Shown: positions 55,938-64,000 of the stretch, one piece after another
How positions within the stretch are numbered: position 1 is the stretch's first letter
Layout: each line of letters begins with the position of its first letter
Assembly (NCBI GenBank): GCA_022410635.1
Contig: JAJVDF010000509.1
Coordinates: forward strand, 650,358 to 714,357
Reading direction: 5' to 3'
Source of the DNA: Tretioscincus oriximinensis
Lineage: Eukaryota > Chordata > Lepidosauria > Squamata > Gymnophthalmidae
Length of the DNA: 64,000 bases
Position numbers and translations under genes: made by a program
Notes under the pieces: generated by a model
The model's database searches: none
Told to the model about the DNA's origin: nothing
The model's input: only the letters and a program-made list of their open reading frames with translations

Positions 55938-58538
55938 GTAAGTAACAAATTTCAGCCACAAAGTTATTTTCTACTATAACTTTTTATAGCATGGAGGGAA
56001 AAATAGATTTTTTTGTCATACATTTTGACAACTTTCCTAGAATATAACCAACAGTATCATCGTCATTATTTATACAGTGACCTAAATTTCATTTCACACT
56101 TTACTAGCTAATTTTCACTCTGATCAAGACGATGGCAAGCTTGAAAGATTTGTTCTGCTTTGTGGTCAAAAAGATAGCAGAGATAATTTCAGATGCACAG
56201 TAATTTATTGTTGCATCACTTCAGTTGTTATGAAACAGTACTGTATGAACATCACTTACCAAATTATTTTATATAATGAGCAAACAAAAGTAATATACTT
56301 TCCAACAAAGTCAAGTGTCACTCAATATTGGAAAGAAATCAGTTTCACATGACTAAATATCTGCACAGTAGAAATGGGTGCTTCATTCTGTTTAGCCAAT
56401 CTGATGGGATTTAAATATCTTTTTTAGATACCAATAATTAACAGTATGCCTCAAAATGTACTAAACCTTACTAGGCCTATTTCCATTCCAGAAAAGGTTC
56501 TAAGGGGTTGAACAGATGACCCCTTCTGGGAAGGCGGGTTGAAAACCCAGTTTTGGGGTACCTCCCAATTTTTTCTGAGGAAAATACTTTCAAAAAAAGA
56601 TTTTTTTAATTTTTTGGGGGGGGTTGTTTTTTTTTCCTCAGGAAAAAAAACAGGAAGCACCCCAAAAATGGGTTTTCAATCCTCCCCCAAAAGGGGTTAT
56701 CTGGTCAGCCTATCTTCTGCCCACATGCCATTACACACTTTGCTAGCCTGAAATGGTACATGCTCATCCTTTTCTGGAACAGAATGAGGTCTATTGTATT
56801 TTGAGCTTAAGCAAGTACATTGAAATCATAGGAAGAAACGCTTCACAGGAGATAATAGAAATAACCTTATTTTTCTGATGTGCTCTCTAGGGTACAAAAG
56901 AGCATTTATCTTTCATGACAGCAAAAGAGGTGGATCAAAAACAACTTAGAGGCAGTAGCATGTGGCTGCTGCTACTCCTTTCTCACCTCTAATCCATATC
57001 AAAAGCTAGAAAAAGCACTGTTTTTGACCTTTAATACAAATTAGACACAATAGTATGCAGACTCTATCATCTCAAAACTGCCTTTAAGCCTCTTTTTTCT
57101 TATGCATGAATACATTCAGTATTCTGACAGCTACACCTCAGTTTTTTCCTATATATTTATAGATAATCTTGGGTTCTGATACATAGAAATAGGAAATTTA
57201 CTAAAGCTGGTGTGTTGATAAGAGACTGCGTAATCTGGTTACCTTTTGTTTTTATTACTGTACCCACCTTGAGACTTTGGGGTGTAGGATAGGACAAAAT
57301 GCATAAAGTAAAATATATTGATCTAAATAAAGAAGTAACAAAAAAGATAAAATAGTTTTCAAAAAGAATGGTCATGGTTTAAATTTCTGCACGTAGGTGT
57401 AGAAATTGGTCACTTTCCTGTGCTCTTCTATAAAGATCTTTTATACATTACCATGAAAATATCCTAGTGACAAAACCATTAACAAAGTAACCTAGCAGAG
57501 CATCAACAAAATAGCCATGTTAGTCTGGATCCAGTATTTCTAGCACGTGGCCTCCTATCACCTTAGAGACTAATAGAAAAAATATAGACAACATAAGTTT
57601 TCATAGACAAGTTCATGCTGCCTATCTTTTTCTTTGCAATATTAGTTTTCTGCATTGATAAGTTATTAAACCAGAGCGCTATCATTCTGAAGTTGCCAAC
57701 TAAAGTTTAAAATTATTTTACTATACAGGATCATCATATGCGATTTTCCTACCATGATGAACAATAAAACATGTGCTGTACTTAAGACTACTGAGGCAAT
57801 TTGAAGGCCTTAGTTCCATGAGCTTGCTAATTATTCTCAGTTGTATTCATGGGAATTGTTGTAAAGCTCACAATACGTGTGTAATAATGCTGGCTAATGT
57901 GCATTAGCCATAGTATGTTTGCAAATAGGATAGGTCTTCCCTGTGAAGGAGAAATGAAGTCCTTCAACACTTACTACTCAACATACATTTTGGAGGCTTC
58001 TCCCACCACAGCCTCCATGTTCAGCTGCAAATACCAGTATTTGACTCAGCAAGTTTAATAGTTGGACTCAGAGCTGTCCGAATGCTGAAATGGTAACATT
58101 TGCAACTGAGCTTGGAGGCTTTTCTGATATGGACTGGGTGCAAAATGTGGTTAGCTGCCACACAATGATCTGCATTTGCATGCTTCAACACATTGTTCCA
58201 CTTTTAACAGGGTTCTGTTGTGGAGAAGGCAACAAAAGCTATGTGTGCCACCCTATGATTGGCTGCCCTGAGACCTTCAGGTATAGGGCGGGATACAAGT
58301 ACAAATAAATAAGTAAATAAAATATTTAAAATGCATTAGAATAGAATGGTGTTTTTTTTNAAAAAAAAAAGCAGTAGAATTCAAAACCTGGCAAAGAAAT
58401 GCAATACACATAATGGAATACAGAGAAAAGCTTTCTCCACAGTGGGGAGAGGGTGCAGAGGTTTTAAATGAACTAGTAGAGTTGCTTAAGTAACAGAAAA
58501 TAATGATTATCTTCTTTTTTCCCTCCAACTGGTTACAG
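55938..58538. other. Vitellogenin intron 3
   Basis: A 2.6-kb intron. It contains a family A MITE (56501-56712), a family F remnant (about 57500-57630) and a short LINE/SINE-type tail 'gctgccctgagaccttcagg' with AAAT repeats (about 58235-58320). No additional exon is needed, as exons 3 and 4 join in phase 0. Confidence 0.7.
56501..56712. mobile_element. Family A foldback MITE inside VTG intron 3
   Basis: The right end (GGTTATCTGGTCAGCCTA) is intact. The left end (TAAGGGGTTGAACAGATGACC) is mutated. The interior palindrome ('ttttggggtacctccca' against 'aagcaccccaaaaa') is recognisable. No target duplication was found, in keeping with an older copy. Confidence 0.8.
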
Positions 58539-58790
58539 GCTCACTCTTTTGAAGTGTTTGACTACAATGGCATCTATCCGTGGCAAACCTTTGTTCGGTC
58601 ACCTAAACTGACTGAGCTGTTTCAGAGAGAAGTCAACCACGTCCTTACATTCCAGTACAGGAATGGACATGTTGAGGATATCATGGGGCCAGCACACATG
58701 TCCACATTGTCTCTTAACATCAATAAGGGAATTATGAACTTAATGGAAAATAATCTGAAGACTGACCAGAAGAACTACAATTTAAGAGAG
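58539..58790 (+). CDS. VTG1: Vitellogenin exon 4
   Basis: A 252-nt exon (residues 72-155) follows a ttacag acceptor and ends at gtaaac. It encodes AHSFEVFDYNGIYPWQTFVR, then SPKLTELFQREVNHVLTFQY, RNGHVEDIMGP, LNINKGIMNLMENNLK and a terminal NLRE. The FxYxxGxVxxI and NIxKGIxNL segments are hallmarks of the vitellogenin N-sheet, a fold shared with apolipoprotein B and the microsomal triglyceride transfer protein. Both boundaries are phase 0. The N of ENNLK and of the 'YNLRE' end lie in variable positions. The exon is intact. Confidence 0.95.
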
Positions 58791-61700
58791 GTAAACAGTT
58801 TATGTCAGTACAATAGCAGTAATGAGATTTGTTTTACCTTTTTCTTTTCTTCTAAGATACATGGTAGATATAATCTAAGATGGGAATTAGGGAACAGATA
58901 TGAGTATTTATCTGTTCCCAATCTGCAGTGGACTTTTTTATTAATATGGCTCACAGTGAGCCTTTCAGCTCTGGTAGGGCTTGCATAGCCTGTACCAGCA
59001 TGCAAAAAGCAGGTGCTTATTTTGTGGTTACAATCTGGAATAAGGTCCAGTGCAGAAAGGGCCTGTGATAATGTGATATTCCAACATATAAATTTGTCAA
59101 CAATAGAATAAGCTTTGCAAAGTTAACCTGTAGTGAAGAGAAAGACAGTTGAAAGAGATGTCATAAAAACTGAAAATAAGTAGTGTAGTATTAATGAGCT
59201 ATATACTTGAGCATCCTGGTACGGGAGTGTAAAACAAACAGCAAATTGTTTTTGTGAAAGAAAATAATCAACTCAGTACCTTCATGGATGTGTCCACCTA
59301 GTCATCCAAAGTACATTTTTGATTCAGTAGTGAAAGTAACAAAAATACAACAACCATTCCTAATTTGCATTCTATATGATTTCTATTACTTAACATTATA
59401 ACCACATGGGGAAAGAGACAATTAAGCATATTACTTCCTACACAAGAAATCTCATAAAATAAATATTTCTAGTTTAAAACTTTCTTAGTGATAAATCCGT
59501 AATGAAGGATATCAGGATTACATTCTCTTAAATTTTCATTTCACTCCTATTAAAAATCCTGACTGCAATTAATTTCACTTGTAAAATGCTATATTTACAT
59601 TAATCCATCCAGCTTTGATTCAGATATTGATATTGAAAATGTTTGAAATAATTTTCGGTATGAAATTCAGAATGGAGCTGGTTTAATTTAGAAAACAAAT
59701 AGTTTAATATATTAATATTTAATTTAGGAAATTACTTTGGAAACTTCCACCAATATTCTGTCTGAGGATCATATGATGTCTAGTTCCATATCTTTCTACA
59801 CACACACACACATATTCAATAATACTAAGAAAGCATCAGAAAATATTTTATGGATTTTTTATAGCCATAATCTGTGTGACTGAAGGAATTAATGTACCAC
59901 ACAAAGCATATTCCTGTACTGTAAAAGGCACAGGAAGAACATTCTCTTATACTCTTTCTGCCTCCTCCTCTACCATGCAGGCTTAGTTCTTTCTGCACTG
60001 CACCTTATTATAGTTTATGTCCCAGAATATTTGCCTGTAATAGTCTACATTAACACATTAGCTTGTATGTGAGCACTAAAAACTTCAAAGCAATTCCCTG
60101 TATATGCAAACACTGGAAAACAGCGGTCTTTTAGGAGACCTGGAATCAATGAAGCACTTGATAGCATTGGAATCAGTGCTATCACTTAATTCTTGAGCTC
60201 AGACCACTAATGTAGTTGTTTAGGAATTGATGTTCCTCCACTGAAAATACCCTCCCTACTGCAACAGTGAAGATCCACAAGCCACGCAGGAACAAGACTC
60301 GCAAGAATGCTCTCTAACTCTGGTAAAGAAAAAGAAAGCTGGTGCTTTAACTTTCCATAGGACAGTACTTTGAAGCAAATTCATTCAAAGTGTAGTTTAG
60401 CACAGTGAAAAGAAATATATAAATTTCNACTACGTCCAACAGTTTTTTTAAAAAGCAAATTGTAAACATTCAGCTTATACAATTGATAATTGGTGGGCCA
60501 TCATGTGACACAGAATGTTAGACTAAATGGGCTCCTCTTGTGTCCTTATGTTCATGTGGGCAGTTTATCTTGTTGGTTTGAGATGCTACCATGGGGATCT
60601 CAATCCAATTTCTTATCAATGACATACAGGGCCATATTTAGGCAGCTGTAGAGGGCAGCAAAATTTTGATGATGGCAAAATATAGCTAGTAACAAAAATA
60701 TATGAATATTTTTATTGCCTTTATCACTATAAAACCCAAAGTAGATTGTTGGTAGTCTGTAACCAAAAAGCAATGGTGGAGTTTAGCTGAGAGATGAAGG
60801 GGTGGAAAATAAATGATTGTGCGTGGGCGTCATACATCCAAAATGCAGACCTGTTGCATGGAAGGTGCATGGTGGTATGGAAGACCTGGTGCATGGTGGT
60901 ATGGAAGACCTGGTGCATGGTGGTATGGAAGTTGATTTGTTATTATAGTTGTGATTTACGCTTCCCTTTCCTCCCTCTCCCTCCCCCCCATTGCCTTCTA
61001 TCTCTTCACTTCTTCCCTCTACTTACCTTGTAGGCCATGAAAAGTGGCTAGAGAGAACAGCAGGTGTCTTCCTCTCCCAGCTTCTTTCTGCTTCACTGTA
61101 AGGCAACAGCAAGGAAAAAATTGCAGTGGCAGGAGAAAGAATGATACCTGCTCCCCCAACCCTAATAGAGATGTTTTCCGTTTTAATAAAGGGGCTTAGG
61201 AGGGGGGTAAGTTATTTTCTGTCCCTGAACACACTTCCCTGTGTAGAGAATGATTCTTAGGTATGGTGAAAGCAGCGCATTCGATTGCCATTTGCCCGCT
61301 CTCACTTTCAGTCAATCTGATTAGTTGAAAGTGATGGTGTTGGTGATTGTTGGGAAATGAGGTAATTCATAAAAGTACACAACTTCTTTTATTTAAGGTA
61401 GAGATACTTTGGCACACGGTCAAAACTTGGTGGAAAACTATGTATGTGAAGACATAACTTCTGATGAATGCAAAATTAGGTTATAATGTAATAGATCTGA
61501 GTGAAGCCTGCTAGTGTATGAAAGAAAGTTAGCGTTCCTTAGTTCTCCAGCAATGCTTAATTATTTCTGCTTTTATAGCATATCTGCTCATCTACAATTC
61601 TAAGACTTCTAAGAGATGGGTGTGAGAGTTGTAGATTAGGTGTAATGGGATTTTTAAGGGCAAAGTATTGGCTCTGACTCCAAATTCTCCTGCTTTTGAG

Positions 61701-62036
61701 GTTTAATTCTGACTGATCAAATTATTTCACCACATTATTTATTAAAATTTTCATATTATGCCTCATATACAATAAGCTCTAATTGGAGCTGAATAAGAAA
61801 CTTCCCACTGGGACAAGGAATGGCTCCATGTGAGTCGGGAGGGATTTGCCAGTGATCTTTCAGCAGAAGATGGTGTTTGAATCTTTGACAAGAAGTATAT
61901 GTAAGAAAAAGACTGAAAATTGTAAGTTGATTAATGAAGTGAATTAAGCTGAGGCTATTTTATGCAATTCCACAGAAGATCAATATTCTCTGAAGAACTC
62001 CAACTACAATACTTATTTTACTCATTTGTTTTTCAG
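58791..62036. other. Vitellogenin intron 4
   Basis: A 3.2-kb intron. It holds family E-like MITE copies (58885-59070; inverse about 59970-60085), a CR1 tail remnant on the plus strand (about 60483-60556, 'gggctcctcttgtgtcctta') and the tandem repeat at 60865-60931. No extra exon was recognised. Confidence 0.65.
60865..60931. repeat. 24-bp tandem repeat, about 2.8 units
   Basis: The unit GTGCATGGTGGTATGG plus AAGACCTG occurs at 60865-60888 and 60889-60912 identically and in part at 60913-60931. It is a small minisatellite in VTG intron 4; being a multiple of three, it gives repeated octapeptides in spurious readings. Confidence 0.9.
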
Positions 62037-62198
62037 ACTGGTATTGGAGGTAAATGCAACACAACATACTTGGTTCAAAATACTGACAAGGCTGATGAGC
62101 TCTTAATGATCAAATCCAAGGACCTAAGTGACTGTGATAACATGCCTATAAAGGTTGTTGGTGCTGCACATGTTACTCCATGCAGGTTCTGCAAACAG
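62037..62198 (+). CDS. VTG1: Vitellogenin exon 5: N-sheet cysteines
   Basis: A 162-nt exon (residues 156-209), a length shared with other vertebrate vitellogenins, lies between tttcag and gtcagt. It encodes TGIGGKCNTTYLVQNTDKAD, then LLMIKSKDLSDCDNM and HVTPCRFCKQ. Cysteines at 162 and 188 (26 apart) and at 204 and 207 (3 apart) have the spacing of the two disulphides known from lamprey lipovitellin, so the fold is intact. NTT at 163-165 is a possible N-glycosylation site. The segment MIKSKDL aligns with the region reported as receptor-binding in fish vitellogenin (KTKDL core), here with changed flanking residues. Confidence 0.95.
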
Positions 62199-63316
62199 GT
62201 CAGTGTGCTAAATTTGTATGTCAGGAGGTACTATAACCTTAATTTTTGTTTGCAACTGAAAAAAATCCTTATTTTATTGTTTTTATTCATTTGTACGGAT
62301 AATTTGTATGGATAATAAGATCTGCTGGACAGAGAAGTCTCTCTGTGTCTTGTAGGAAATACCTATAAAGATGTTTGCAATGGACAATGATATCTCTGAC
62401 CAAGGGCTTTTTCAAGCACTTACTTTGCCATGATTCTCTGGTCCGTTGATGCTTTTTCGTCCTGACCATGGGAAAGCATCTATGTAGTAAATCTGATCCA
62501 AATTAGAAGAAAAACTGGGTTCATATACACCGCTTTTCTCACCTTTCAAAGGGACTCAAAGCGGCTTACAAGGGTATTTTTTGCCCAAAGGCTGAATTAT
62601 TTTGCTGNTTTCAATAGGGGCATCATGATTAACTTCTCTCCGATGCTCCTGTGTTCACAAATGGACATCATTTCAGTGGCAATCACAGGTCTAATCCATA
62701 CCTCCTTTTTATATGCCTTGTAGCTGAATATTCCTTGAATATTCTCATAGTGTGAACAAGTATATCTTGCATCTACACTATGACCTGCGTAAGTAATTTC
62801 ATATACTGTATGCTTCCTTGTATTCTCTTTTTGCTAAAATCATAGAGCCTTTTTCTGCCCATTTTAATATCAGAATGGGCAAGGTATGAAAGAAAGCATG
62901 TAAGATTACAACAAAATGAATCCATTTGCAAGCAACACATGAGGATGAAATGATCATTTTTTATGGTTTTTTCTTTTCCAATTTTATTCTTTATAAGTGA
63001 TTTAAAAATAAAAATGGAAGAAATTAATTGCAAAAAAAAAAACTCTCTTCTCTCCATCTCCCTTTTTGTTCCTCTCTAACTTTCTTGCTTAAGCAATTAG
63101 CTGTATAGAGATGTTAAACTTATTTAGTATAGAGGGCCACATCATCCTCCTAGACACCTGCATTGAACTTGTGTCTGCCAGCTTCCAACCTTTATTATAA
63201 ATACTGTTGATGCAGATTCACAACATTCCATTAAATAGTAAGAGCAGTAGTTTTTGACATTAGCAAAACTTTACAACTATAATCAATTACCCTCCATCAC
63301 TTTTTATCCCATAAAG
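62199..63316. other. Vitellogenin intron 5
   Basis: A 1.1-kb intron. It contains the tail end of a minus-strand SINE (62504-62592: 'aaaagcggtgtat' inverse and 'actcaaagcggcttacaagg'). Nothing else was identified. Confidence 0.65.
62504..62592 (-). repeat. tRNA-derived SINE, 3' tail only
   Basis: 'cgcttttctcacctttcaaa' and 'gggactcaaagcggcttaca' match the 3' 80 bp of the SINE family. The copy is 5'-truncated. Confidence 0.8.
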
Positions 63317-63471
63317 AAAAGCAAGAATTTCCAAGCCACAGCAACATATACCTACAAGATGAAGGATATCCAAAAGAGGGAAAGGATGATTATGGAAGTT
63401 GATGTTCTTGAAATCCGACACTTCACACCATTCAACGAGTTAAATGGAGGAAATGCCATAATGGAAGCCAG
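63317..63471 (+). CDS. VTG1: Vitellogenin exon 6 (gene continues beyond window)
   Basis: A 155-nt exon (residues 210-260 plus two bases of the next codon) follows an acceptor ending ataaag and stops at a gtatca donor inside CCAG|gt. It encodes KSKNFQATATYTYKMKDIQK, RERMIMEVDVLEIRHFTPFN and ELNGGNAIMEA plus a split Arg. The TYxYKMK, EIRxFTPFNE and A-I-M-E-A-R sequences are the familiar end of the N-sheet region before the alpha-helical lipid-binding domain. The rest of the gene (helical domain, phosvitin, C-terminal domains) lies outside the window. The acceptor is weaker than the others, but phase and homology fix it. Confidence 0.93.
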
Positions 63472-64000
63472 GTATCATTCCTCTGTATAAAGTCTCCAGT
63501 TTACAAATGGCTTTAATTCAATCAATTCACTCTAAATAATTTAATCAAACTCCACGGAACGACTGTTCAATATCTGCCTGTGTGATGTTTGCCAGCATTT
63601 CATATCATAAACCCACAAATTATCCAAGAACGTCACGGGAAGCCATAAATATAAAGCATGTGTAACCATACCCAACCCTCTGCTAGCTGAAGTTGCCAGT
63701 CTTTGAATAGTTTATGGATATTATTTGATATATATCTTAACAGCCGAAGCAAATAAAATTTGATACAAAAACTGCATATGTTTATGCTTGATACAAAACA
63801 ATCTGAAACAAGGAAACTCACTGAAAAGAAGAAACTTGGAAAATTGCAAATAACGAAAAGTCATTTGAGTGGCAGGTTACATATATAACCCCTGGCCTTA
63901 CATTTTTAATATGCCTTAAGAATATACTATTTTATGCATTTTATTTTTTTTATTGTGTGACCCAGCTAGTATCTTCTGGTGAAAGGCAGAATAAAAAAAT
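63472..64000. other. Start of vitellogenin intron 6
   Basis: AT-rich sequence after the exon 6 donor, with no further exon recognised before the window ends. Confidence 0.6.

Noticed and set aside
58090..58308. 72-codon reading in vitellogenin intron 3 ending in a tail repeat
   Set aside because: It ends in a common reptile 3' tail with AAAT repeats, and exons 3 and 4 join in phase without it.
1..64000. CRISPR arrays, prokaryotic operons or phage-type systems
   Set aside because: The sequence is vertebrate nuclear DNA with introns and sauropsid retroelements; no regular spaced repeats were seen.

Overview
The window is nuclear DNA of an egg-laying sauropsid, most likely a squamate reptile. 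The evidence is a vitellogenin gene, vertebrate-type spliced exons, AT-rich intergenic DNA, and a dense mix of CR1-type LINE fragments, tRNA-derived SINEs with GAA/CTT tails, and hAT-like foldback elements. The species cannot be named from the sequence alone.

Layout: (1) 1-7.95 kb holds the 3' end of ADGRL4 (ELTD1), an adhesion GPCR, on the + strand. Its last three coding exons are 1659-1750, 4856-5024 and 7636-7698; a poly(A) signal lies at 7930. (2) 8-55.2 kb is about 47 kb without a convincing protein-coding gene. It is mostly repeats: minus-strand CR1 tails, at least six SINE copies, several families of short DNA transposons (one family, here called A, gives 8-bp target duplications), simple repeats, and one CR1-like ORF1 relic with an SGNH-hydrolase domain (16.5-17.0 kb). 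(3) 55.35 kb to the window end holds the first six coding exons of a vitellogenin gene on the + strand (55353-55392, 55644-55664, 55786-55937, 58539-58790, 62037-62198, 63317-63471). They cover the signal peptide and the N-terminal part of the lipovitellin N-sheet, and the gene continues beyond the window. A TATA box lies 46 bp before the ATG.

ADGRL4 next to a vitellogenin is the order known for the VIT1/VTG1 locus of birds, so the gene is probably the VTG1 paralogue; that rests on synteny, not on a tree.

The most interesting signal is a perfect 15-bp oestrogen response element, embedded in a 21-bp palindrome, at 50379-50399, about 5 kb upstream of the vitellogenin start. Its reverse complement matches the classical Xenopus vitellogenin A2 element almost throughout. 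The proximal promoter carries a TATA box, FOXA-, ONECUT- and C/EBP-like sites and an ERE half-site, as expected for an oestrogen-driven liver gene. Other points of interest are a retrotransposed SINE/CR1 chimera (45.7-46.0 kb), a 548-bp foldback hAT-like element with a 68-nt alternating purine-pyrimidine run (14.6-15.2 kb), and nested transposon insertions.
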